From Thozetella sp. PMI_491 (taxonomy: Eukaryota > Ascomycota > Sordariomycetes > Chaetosphaeriales > Chaetosphaeriaceae), in contig MU270069.1 in the NCBI GenBank assembly GCA_021432635.1, positions 186,001 to 250,000 of the forward strand: 64,000 bases of DNA. Reading direction: 5' to 3'. The notes below the pieces were generated by a model. The model had not been told where the DNA came from. It did not search any database and saw only the letters and a list, made by a program, of their open reading frames with translations. Of this stretch, positions 55,010-64,000 are shown piece after piece. Both the position numbers and the translations under genes were made by a program. Each line of letters starts with the position of its first letter. Position 1 is the first letter of the stretch.

Positions 55010-56450
55010 TCGCGAAACGCGACGGGTACAAGACAGCCCAGGGTTGGCCTGGGTGTATTGTACAGTCTAATCATCTATTCTATGAAGCCAACTCATCAGC
55101 CACACTCCGCCCTGGGAGGCTGTGGGAGGGCCCTCCCCTGGCGAGGTAGCCACGCAGACACCGGGCTCACCTGGTGCCGAGATCGCTGTGAACAGCAAGC
55201 CTTTCGCCCGCTCTGTGTTGGGCAGGGTTTGAGACCAAGGAAACCACGATTTGTAGCCATCCCAGGCTTTGATGCACTCAAGGTAGTTAGTTGGTGTGGG
55301 GCGGTCATCAAAGGAGCTTTTGGCTACTCTTGCTCTACGCGTTGCTGTTGAGGGACAAACTAGCCCAGAGAGCGCGAGGCGCGGTTCCGCAGGACCTGGT
55401 CTACCCACATAAGGTAGCCCGCCTCTTCAGACGGTAGACAAAGCGACGCCTTGCTTGTCTTCCACGTACCCTGGCAAGCCTGGCTCACGAAAAGTCCTTC
55501 CTCAACCCGCCATCCAGGACAGCGACCGCCATCTGGAAGTTAGCCCTGATCCGTGTTGCAAGATGCAGGAAGACGGAGTGACAAAATGACACCATCTTAT
55601 CAATCAGAGATAGATCTTCCAATCAAATCCTGTTTCTGTTCCCGAGTCCCACCGCACTGCATAGCCTGACGCGGCGAGGAGGGGCAGCTTCGGTCTCTTT
55701 CGAGTGCCCAAATTTTCGAGGGGTTGCGGCGACCGTGGTGCCCAAAGAGAAGGCATGGGACCATGTTTCTCGTTTACTTTCATATTCTCAGTCAATATGC
55801 TTTCAAGTTGGCATGCAGGGCGTAGCCAAAGGTCTAGAGTTACAGGCCCGCTATCTTTGATTTGGGGTAGACAGAAAACCTATATTTTATTTTTGCTTGA
55901 CCAAATGCCCTGGGACTTGTCGCATACAGCACATCAGATGGCGGGCGCTAGCGTTGGGCTTGGAGCCGCTAAGGGTCCCTTGTTAGCGTTCATATTGCTT
56001 TGCCACCCTGATGGGCTCTGGGCCTGGATGTGCCCCGCTCCGCCCTTCGGCGGCGTATCGCGGTTCATCCATGAAGGCAGTTTTTTTTTTAAACATCGGC
56101 GAGGCGGTGACCCGAACTCCACGACCGATGAGACAATTCTGGCTGCGCACTGCACACCCGCAGATGTAGCGGCCGCGAAATTCTCGTAACTCCCCGAAGC
56201 GATCACATGCAGCCTGTCCTTGCAGCGCTCCCCTGAAGGCCTGATCTCCGGAACCGCCGTTTGTGCCTTGGCCCTTATATACCCTACACCGCGCACGCCA
56301 CCCCTCCCGCCCCCCCTCCCATTTCCCCGGTGCTCCTCTCGAAGCGATACCTCTCCAGCACGATGCTCACATAACACGAGGTGTTCCTTGGCTTTGCAGT
56401 TCGTTCCCCTCTCCGCGGCGTCCCCTTGCAAAGCCTGTCTCAGCAACGAG
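55010..56450. other. Intergenic, 1.4 kb between co-oriented genes
   Basis: It includes the 3' flank of prp28 and the promoter and leader of the carrier gene. A short inverted repeat CATCGG...CCGATG lies near 56090-56130. Open frames on both strands overlap without recognisable product. No tRNA fits. Confidence 0.45.
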
Positions 56451-57517
56451 ATGGCATTGACGACAGCACCCACGGTGCAGGGGACAATGGAGATCGGACC
56501 CCCGCGGTCCACTACGGCCGCCGTGGAGGCCGTCGAGGACGTTCTGTATGGATCGGTAAGTGCCCTGCCATTCAAGCCCTTCACCTAGGCACCCCATCTA
56601 GCTCTCCAGCTGATTTGTGACCTCAGCTTGCCGGTATTGTGGGTAAATACATCGAGTATCCGTTCGACACCGTCAAGGTCCGGCTTCAGTCTCAACCTGA
56701 CCATCTCCCTCTCCGGTACAAAGGCCCTATCGACTGCTTCCGCCAATCAATCGCCGCCGATGGCTTCCTGGGACTGTATAGGGGGATTAGCGCGCCGCTT
56801 TTTGGTGCTGCGTTGGAGACAAGCAGCCTGTTCTTCTTCGAACGCCTGGGGCAAGGGGTTGTTTACAAATCTGGGCTTTGTCCCAAAGGAGAGGACCTCC
56901 CGCTTCAGGCCCTCTGGTTCACGGGTGCCTTCTCCGGCGCGTTCACCTCCTTCCTCCTCACGCCCATCGAGCTGGTCAAGTGCAAGATCCAGGTGCCGGG
57001 AGCGGAGGGCGGGGCTGCTCGAGCGCCCTTGAGGCCGCTGCCGGTCATCAGGGGCATCCTCCGCCACCAGGGTATACTGGGGTTCTGGCATGGACAAATG
57101 GGCACGCTGATCCGGGAGAGCGGCGGCTCCGCGGCCTGGTTTGGGTCCAAGCATACCGTCACCAAATTCTTCCAGGACTTGAACGAGAGGCGCGCCGCCT
57201 CCCCGGCCGAGCTGAGCCAGATACGCATGAGTCCACTGCCGCTGTGGCAACAGGCGGTCGCGGGTGCCAGCGCGGGCATGTCATACAACTTCCTCTTCTT
57301 CCCAGCCGATACCATCAAATCCCGCATGCAGACCGCGCCTATTGGTGAGGTCACCCCAAATCGGTCTTTCTTGCAAGAAGTGACAAGCCTGTGGAGGCAG
57401 GCCGGCCTCCGGGGGTTCTACCGGGGGTGTGGGATCACGGTGCTGCGATCAGCGCCTAGCTCCGCCTTTATTTTCATGCTATATGACGGTTTGAAAAAAT
57501 ATTTCCCGCTCCATTGA
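56451..57517 (+). CDS. arg-13: Mitochondrial carrier, ornithine transporter (Arg-13/Ort1/AmcA type)
   Basis: Two exons, 56451-56555 and 56627-57517, around a 71-bp intron (GTAAGT donor); 331 residues. It exchanges ornithine across the inner mitochondrial membrane for cytosolic arginine synthesis. Three mitochondrial-carrier repeats are visible by their signatures: [33 protein letters not shown], and [36 protein letters not shown] and [20 protein letters not shown] resemble ornithine carriers, with the substrate-contact region of that subfamily. Other carriers of basic amino acids are possible. The start at 56451 follows a leader in which the same frame is open but lacks ATG. Confidence 0.88.
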
Positions 57518-57798
57518 CACGGGAGAGCATGCATTGGGCGAACCCTATTGAAGGGCACATTATGCGATGGATAGGTGTTAGGGTCCTAGAGGCTAGTCAT
57601 GTTTGTACATAGATCTTGCATCCTTGCACATGGGGAATAGACGTCGAGGCAGGTTGGCGAGTAGTCACAGCAAGACACGAACATATACATATTTACAAAC
57701 CCCTAAGGGTCGCTGCATACGCGGCCGTTGCGACTAATCAAGGTTTCTGTAGACCATCTTCCGCGCCCATTACTGCATCCGATCTGTGACCTGGAGAC

Positions 57799-58545
57799 TC
57801 ACACATCCTTCTTCTCCACCTGCTTGTTGCTTAGATCCCAGTTGTTCTGTCCAGATTCCTCAGTCAATAATTGCCTTTTATGTGTGCTTAGGAGTAGGTC
57901 TCGGAAGCAGTGCTCGTGAGACATATACCAAAAGGAAGAAATCAGCTGCGAAACAAGGCTTACAAGGTATCCAGCTCCGGCGCTCAGGTAGGTGGCGAAA
58001 CCGAGCCAAACGAGGTACGGGGCGAGGCACCACCCGGCCACCTTGTCGACGGGGTACCAAGTCTTGAACAGGTAGGCGTTGATACCGAGGAGCGCTACAA
58101 TGTCAAGAGTGGCTTCGATGGGACGTTTGAGGCCGAAGAAAAGAGGCATCCAAGCGAGATTCAGGCCGAGCTGGATCGAATATAGTGTGGCTCCCTGCCG
58201 TGCTAGCCGAATTGTCTCGACGGGGCTAAAGGGAGACGTTCCATAGTGCACGGCGCGATACGAGGCATAGCCCATCAGCCCGTACAGCAGAGTCCATACA
58301 GGACCAAAGATGTAGGGAGGTGGGCGCAGCGGGGGCTGCTTCATGGCCATATACATCTTCTGCGTCTCCTTGGCTGAGACGACGCTGTTAGTCTTGCGAG
58401 TCACGGGTTGCTCCAGGGAGCGGGTGGACATACGCCTGGTAGCATAGCCGATCGCTGCACCCGAGACGACCGGCAGGAGAACCGCAAAGGCCGGGCTGTC
58501 GAAAACGGCCTGGGGCAAGGTGAGATGTGGGATGTAGGTAGTCAT
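57799..58545 (-). CDS. TspO/MBR family translocator-like membrane protein
   Basis: Two exons, 58545-57964 and 57846-57799, around a 117-bp intron; 209 residues. TspO/MBR proteins (peripheral benzodiazepine receptor) are five-span membrane proteins of the mitochondrial outer membrane or ER, binding porphyrins and sterols. Visible signatures are MKQPPLRPPPYIFGPVWTLL, YGLMGYASYRAV, YSIQLGLNLAWMPLFFGLKR, and LAPYLVWLGFATYLSAGAGY, with a C-terminus LNNWDLSN as in the family. The intron joins GYL to NNWDL. The intron length is a multiple of three and carries no stop, so unspliced RNA also encodes a protein (see findings). The start at 58545 is the first ATG in frame. Confidence 0.92.
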   Translation of the reverse strand: MTTYIPHLTLPQAVFDSPAFAVLLPVVSGAAIGYATRRMSTRSLEQPVTRKTNSVVSAKETQKMYMAMKQPPLRPPPYIFGPVWTLLYGLMGYASYRAVHYGTSPFSPVETIRLARQGATLYSIQLGLNLAWMPLFFGLKRPIEATLDIVALLGINAYLFKTWYPVDKVAGWCLAPYLVWLGFATYLSAGAGYLVSLVSQLISSFWYMSHEHCFRDLLLSTHKRQLLTEESGQNNWDLSNKQVEKKDV

Positions 58546-60457
58546 GTTGCTCAAAGCCGCAGCGGACGAGGATCGGGATGGTCAGCTGTCTGTTGGGCAA
58601 AAGGTCAGACTCCAAGCTGCTGTCGTGTGTAATATGAGTTCGCGACAATGAGTTTGCGTCAGGGTTCCGGCTCCTCCCAGCGGCCGTCTAGTAGCCCAAT
58701 CTTCCCCGGTTGCATTCAACAAGGCATATCACATGGGGTGAAAAGAAGCGGCAGGCGGCTATGACGACATCTTCGGGATGCCAAGGCCACGCAGTGTGGC
58801 CCCTTCCGGAAGTGAAGCGGGACGAAAGAGTGGAAACTGTCTGAACTTACTGATGTTTTCCTTTGATCCCGTAGAAATTGTCTAGAGAAGCGTGGAGGCA
58901 AAAGAAGAATCGGGATGCAGTGTGTATTTGAGACGGTACCTATGTATGACAAGCCAAGCAAACTGTATGGAATATTCTCGGGCTTCTGCTTCCTAAATGA
59001 TCCCGTCCAAGCCCTGCCAGGGTAGATCTACATAGGTTTCCGGGAGCCAGGGCGATCGGAGATCACTCACTAACTTTTCGATGCCGCAAGCCAATCCCCT
59101 GTCCGCCCTGCAGCATGGCTGGGTAGCTACTGCCTACGAGCTGGTCTCTGCTTGGGGTTAGTCGTTCCGGGGCGGGGCAAGGCAACTGGTATCCTCAATG
59201 CATGCCAGTTGCATGAGCTAAGAGAGCAAGCAGCCGGATGTATAGGCATATCGGTACACCTTTGCATCCCTTTCCTTTGCACAATCGCAAGCACCTCCGT
59301 AGGTGCAAGTCACCCCCTGTATGATTATTAGCTTGGTACAATACAAGGGCTAGCCAAGCACGAGACCAGTAAACAGCCCTGCAGGGCTTGCTCTAGGATC
59401 TTTTGGCTCCCTGCTGGCCGTGTGAACTCCCCTGCATATGGGTCAAATACTTTTTTTCTTAGGAAGACAGTGGCATTTTACTTGCCATGCTAACAAATAA
59501 ACAGAGGTTATATTGTATCTCGCCTAGATAGGTACCCTTTTTTTCTCGTTGGTTGCTGCGGAGCCCTCCTTCCCGCTCACGCCGCTCTGCCTTCCCGCTC
59601 TGCCAAATCAGACCAGTAGTCAGAGTTTAACAGCATGCATCGACCAGCGGCCACTGTGAACCCCTGGCGCATTCCCACCCAGTGCCGAATCACGTGATGT
59701 ATACACAGCGTTGTGGGCCCTTTTCCGACCAATCTCGGCCTCTCGCTCCCCCCATCCAAAGTACTTGTCCACACCACGAGCTGTCTACAGCGTCTTGGTC
59801 GTGGAGACGAACCTTGACCTCACTCTTCGCACGACTTCACGTCGCGTCGGGATTCTGTTATCTCGGCTCTATGTAATAGTTCGTTTACTTTCTTTTAATC
59901 GTCGCTCTACTTGATTCCCCTAGGCACCGACCTTTCTCTGCCATAGCTGCAGTACCCCATTTCAATTTTTGACTTGCCGGCTTCACGATTGGTCTCCTGA
60001 GCCTCTCTTTCTCTCGAACCTCCCCTCCCCTCTCTCCCCATATCCGCCTTTCTTCGTCCTCCATCTATCCTCTATTCGCGCTCTATCAGATAACCCCTCC
60101 TCATTCTTGTGTCCCCCTATCCTTTCCTCCTCGTTTGCCTGGGTGGCTTCACACGCGCCTAGTTCAGCTCCCTTGACTGCCTCATTGTCATTCTCTCCGC
60201 CCACCCATCTTCATCTATCTTTTACTGCCCCAAACTTGTCCAAGGGTTGTTCTAACCGCAATTATGTCGCCAAACAGGAGGCATACTCTCTTCGCAAACC
60301 ACGCCCGTCAATTCGGCATTACTTAGCAAACAGAAGGCCGTCGCTACCGATTCAATTAAAAAACCAGCCCCAGGTGTTGCACCTCACACTGCTGAGCCAA
60401 CAGCATCGCTTCTCACCGAAAAGCACAATACCAACGCCAATTGCAACAGCAGCGGCG
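58546..60457. other. Intergenic, 1.9 kb, divergent tspO-like/pir2 region
   Basis: It contains dispersed-repeat copy B (59311-59461) and a CCTAGATAGGTACC tract at 59524. From about 59970 to 60457 the plus strand is CT-rich and probably the pir2 leader. No other gene is supported. Confidence 0.5.
59311..59461 (+). repeat. Dispersed repeat, copy B (about 150 bp)
   Basis: It begins with TTAGCTTGGTACAATACAAG at 59328 and continues through GCTTGCTCTAGGATCTTTTG. Against copy A, differences in the first 45 bases are all transitions apart from a short gap. Downstream both share TTTGGCTCCCTG and AACTCCCCTG. Confidence 0.7.
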
Positions 60458-63280
60458 ATGGATTCGTACAACTATCGTGAACCCTCAGCACGGTCGCCTT
60501 CCGAGCGGAATTGGGGAGGTCGTGAAGATCGGCCTAAGGAGGACAGAAGCGATAGCTTCTACCGTAGTAGATCTCCTGGTATGTCATTCTCCCTCTGACA
60601 TTTTGGTTGCATCCCATGGACCAAGGCGGCACCACATGTCTGCTTTTGTTGCTTATACGCTACTCACATTTCCTTCAGGCGTTGAACGCCCCCGTCGCCG
60701 ATCGAGGTCTCCTGGCACTGATCGCGTCGATCGATATGAGCCCAGAGGCCGCGGTCGCGATGAATATGGCGGCAGTCGAGACCGTGATGACCGCCCTCGC
60801 ATGGTCCGGACTCCTCCGTCCAACATCGATCGATACGTGCCTGGCCAGGACCCGACCCCCGCGCAGCCGCTGGTGAATCCCGTCCCAGACCCGCTCAAGC
60901 TTCCTTACCAGGTTGGGTTCTCCTACTTCGGGGAGTGGTGGAGGGCCAATGAGAAGATTAAAGATGAGAAGGATCGTCAGCGTACTGGCCGACGCCGTGA
61001 GCCGGACCGCGCCCGTGGGCCTCGTGAAGCCCAGGAGGAGCGTGAGAAGGAGAAGGCAAAGATCCAGGTGGCCTACGACGCCTACAAGGAAGAGCTGCAG
61101 GCCAAGATGGCCTCGACTTTTGTTCGGCAGCACAAGGAGGAGCAGTGGTTCCGGGAGCGCTATGTCCCCGGGGTCCGAGATCTGTTTCGAAAGGAGCTCA
61201 GCGAGATTCGACGAGGTGCCTATACTCAGTGGGAACAAGATATCGAGTCTGGCACCTTTGATGAGTTTTCCCTCGAAGGCATACCAAAGAGCGAGAGCAA
61301 TGGTGCCGGCGGAGTCGTGGAGAAGGAAGAGGGCGAGGCCACGGCAGCGAACGAGGTGCTCGGAGTCGGTGACCTCGTCCCCGCTAGCAATATCGAGCTC
61401 CGTGACGAGACTCTCAGCCAGCCCACCCTTCTCATCAAGACGATTGCTCCATCCGTCAGTCGAGAGAACCTCGAGGCTTTCTGCCGCGAGCACCTGGGCG
61501 AAGGCGAAGGCGGGTTCAAGTGGCTCTCGCTCAGCGACCCCAACCCGTCCAAGAGGTTCCACAGGATTGGTTGGATCATGCTTCACCCGTCGTCAGATAG
61601 CGGTATGCCTGTCGACCAGGAGGAACCTAAAGATGAAGACGGTGAACTGCCCCTTGAGTCCCCTGCCCGCGTCTCAACGGCAGATAAGGCACTTGAGGCT
61701 ATCAACGGGAAGACTGTGAAGGACGAATCTCGAGGCGACTTCACCTGCCATGTCGGCGTCCATAACCCACCAGCGAACCCTAGGAAGAAAGCGCTATGGG
61801 ATCTTTTCTCTGCTCCTGAGCGCATTGAAAAGGACCTGGAACTCGTGCGCCGCCTCGTCAACAAGTTTGAGGAGGAGTTTGGCTCGGATTTCAATGCCAC
61901 GCTCAAGATCGAGGAGCGAGTAGAAGACCTGAGGACCAATGGGCAACTGCAACCCGCCCTTCCGACCACGACGGTTAAGAAGTTCAAGAAAGAGAAGCAG
62001 TTCAGCATGGATGTTGCTGCGGATGACGGAGACGAGGATGACGGTATGGTCGACGAGGATGACGAGGAAGAAGAGGAAGGGGCTGTTGACGACGAAATCG
62101 ACGACGAGGATCTTCTTATCAAGAAGAAGCAGCTTGACCTGATGATCGAGTACCTCCGCCGTGTTTTCAGCTTCTGCTTCTTCTGCGTTTTTGAAAGCGA
62201 TTCAGTCCATGAGTTGACGCGCAAGTGCCCCGGTGGCCATCTCCGCCGACCGCGAAGCACACTGTCCTCCTCAGTGAAGGCCGTCGCGCGCGCCAGTGCC
62301 AACGGCGATCCATTCCCGTCCAAGAAGCGGAAGGAGGACGAGCTCGAAGAAGGCGAGGCACCCGATGGCGGTGATCGCAAGTTTCGCACCTCGTCTAAGA
62401 CAGAGCAGCAGCTGCAGCGCGCTTATAACTGGGTGAAGACGTTTGAGGACAAGATCATGCAGATTCTCGAGCCCGAGTCGGTGGACGTGCGCAAGCTCGG
62501 CGGCAAGCCTATCGAAGACGCCGTCAACGACGAGCTGCTAAAGCACGTGAAGCAAGAGGATGAGCACAAGTGGCGATGCAAAGTTCCTGACTGTACTAAG
62601 CTGTTCAAGGAGGAGCATTTCTGGAAGAAGCATGTCGAGAAACGCCACGCTGAGTGGCTCGACAAGCTTAGGGAAGAGGTATGTGCTGATGCAACACGAC
62701 TTAATTCCATCTCTCCCTTCTCGTCACGCTGACCCTTCTTTCCTCATAGTTTGAGCTCATCAATGCCTATGTCATGGACCCCGCACACATTGCTCCGTCG
62801 CGCACTGATGCCAATTCTAACGGTCATTTCCCGCCGTCGAATGGCCAGCAACCGACCGGTACGCCCCGGGGATTCAATCTCCAGAACTATGGCATGAACA
62901 ATGTTCTCACCTTCCCGGGCTTCCCAATGGCCGCCATGTTTCCTCCAGGCATGATGGGAGCCAACCCTGTTGCGGCCGCAGGCTGGCACGCCCCAGGTGG
63001 TGACGAGCGCGGGGCTGGTCCTATCCGTCGGGGCGGTGGTATGGGTGTTGGCCGTTTCCAGAACCGTCCAGGCCCCTACGATCGTCGTCAGAACCCCCGC
63101 TGGGGTCCGGATGGCCAGGCAGGTGGCGGACGTGGCTATCGTGGTCCATCCAATAGGTGGGGTGACGGCGCCGGCGGTGCGGCGATGGGTCCTCACGAAG
63201 CAGTTCAAGGTCGGACTATCAAGAGCTACGAGGACCTTGACCAGGTTTCCGGGGGCGGTGGCGGCGAGCTGAACTATTGA
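60458..63280 (+). CDS. pir2: Ars2/Serrate homologue (fission-yeast Pir2-like) with C2H2 zinc finger
   Basis: Three exons: 60458-60578, 60679-62678, 62750-63280; 883 residues. Ars2/Serrate links nuclear cap-binding complex to RNA processing and decay; Pir2 acts in heterochromatin and RNA elimination. The N-terminus is Arg/Ser/Asp-rich (RRRSRSPGTDRVDRYEPRG). The DUF3546-like part follows (GFSYFGEWWRANEKIKDEKD), then a central acidic stretch. Next is EYLRRVFSFCFFCVFESDSV, a conserved Ars2 motif with ELTRKCPGGHLRR. The C2H2 finger (CKVPDCTKLFKEEHFWKKHV, then EKRH) and FELINAYVMDPAHIAP match the Ars2 C-terminal core. The tail is Gly/Arg-rich. All junctions keep frame. Confidence 0.88.
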
Positions 63281-64000
63281 GGGCTATACCTGAAATCGTT
63301 TCGAGCTCGGCCTGGTGTGGTGGTCGTGGACACCGAAGATGGGCCGGATGGGCTTTCTCGTCCCAAGGCCTCCAAAGACAATCGAGGAGCATTTTTCTTA
63401 CTCCTGGGGCCATTCTTCATTCCTAGATTGTGCGGTATTCCCCAGATTCGGACTAGAGTAGGGTCCCTGTTCTCTTTTTTATTTTTATTTTTACTGGCTT
63501 CTAGTCTCAGCCTCTTGTGCTACCTGGCGGTAGCTATTCGAGGGCGACGAGAAATATCTCGGGCGCGAAGGTGTTTTAGTGTGATACTGGCTGTACAGAT
63601 AACTCATTCACCAATGCTTGCTCGCTTGTAACTATATAGCAGAGAAAAGCTACCTGGATTTAACAAGCCGCTACTTGAGTGACCACGTCTCTTCGGGTGT
63701 CTCTTGCTCACTGCACGCGAGTAAAGCGTATGGTCGACCAAAGGGGAGGGGGGTTGGGGTACATTGTCTTGGAAGTATTTTCATGCCCTCCTCGAATCCT
63801 CGTAACTTAAATAGCCACCGTTGCGTGTTTAAGCTGTCCGACATCTGCAGACGAAAGCAAGATAAAATGCATCGCGGTTGACTATTTCGCCAAACGTTGG
63901 AAGACACGTGTTGTTCAGGAGGTCGACAAGGAGGAGAACGAATGGTTACCACTGCCTCAAATTCCGGCCGTTCACCTGGTCCAACACCGGGCGCCCAGGA
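63281..64000. other. 3' flank to window edge
   Basis: 720 bp downstream of pir2 with no convincing gene. Open frames are short and overlap on both strands. A gene could begin beyond the edge. Confidence 0.4.

Noticed and set aside
56090-56170. Possible tRNA-like segment with GTTCGGGT and a CATCGG/CCGATG inverted repeat
   Set aside because: No A box, no acceptor stem of seven pairs, and the T-loop does not fit the consensus; only a short hairpin remains.

Overview
The window is nuclear DNA of a filamentous ascomycete, most likely a Sordariomycete, possibly Sordariales. The evidence is many short introns (about 57-131 bp) with GT...AG ends and CTAAC/CTGAC-like branch sites, GC-rich coding sequence, fungus-specific families (Laa2/DUF5102, fungal Nsp1, PRD-4-type Chk2, mL53, mL59) and intergenic CCTAGGTAGGTA motifs. 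I support 23 protein genes: 22 complete and one running off the left edge. Most are multi-exon, and I placed the exon boundaries by splice signals and frame. No rRNA, convincing tRNA, CRISPR array or bacterial-type operon was found.

Layout. 1-9.1 kb: an unrecognised partial protein (-), the rRNA-processing factor Utp18 (-), the SNARE Sec20 (-), mitoribosomal mL53 (+) and inorganic pyrophosphatase (-). 10.0-10.5 kb: a decayed Fot1/Pogo-type transposase tail. 10.9-24.5 kb: a Munc13/Ync13-like protein (-), a BAR-PH-ArfGAP-ankyrin protein (+) and eIF3m (-). 26.2-34.5 kb: the FHA checkpoint kinase PRD-4/Chk2 (+), a secreted or lumenal glutaminyl cyclase (+), UMP kinase Ura6 with an N-terminal membrane extension (-) and a four-TM MARVEL-like protein (-). 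34.5-39.1 kb is a gene-poor gap. 39.1-46.7 kb: eIF2-gamma (+), a Laa2-like AP-1 accessory protein (-), nucleoporin Nsp1 (+) and the ATP synthase inhibitor IF1 (-). 48.9-58.5 kb: a 14-3-3 protein (+), Dph4 (-), mitoribosomal mL59 (-), the DEAD-box helicase Prp28 (+), the mitochondrial ornithine carrier (+) and TspO/MBR (-). 60.5-63.3 kb: an Ars2/Serrate homologue (+).

These are mainly housekeeping genes: translation, ribosome assembly, RNA processing, vesicle traffic and mitochondrial function. They do not form a biosynthetic cluster or defence island. Accessory DNA lies in the intergenic gaps: the transposase relic, a newly noted dispersed repeat of about 125-155 bp with three diverged copies (near 5.2, 17.0 and 59.4 kb) differing mostly by transitions as expected from RIP, a 20-bp tandem repeat, and recurrent CCTAGGTAGGTA tracts. 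The most interesting gene-level signals are N-terminal extensions on pyrophosphatase and UMP kinase that could give each gene a mitochondrial or membrane isoform, and two introns that keep the frame open if retained. I found no clear undescribed system.
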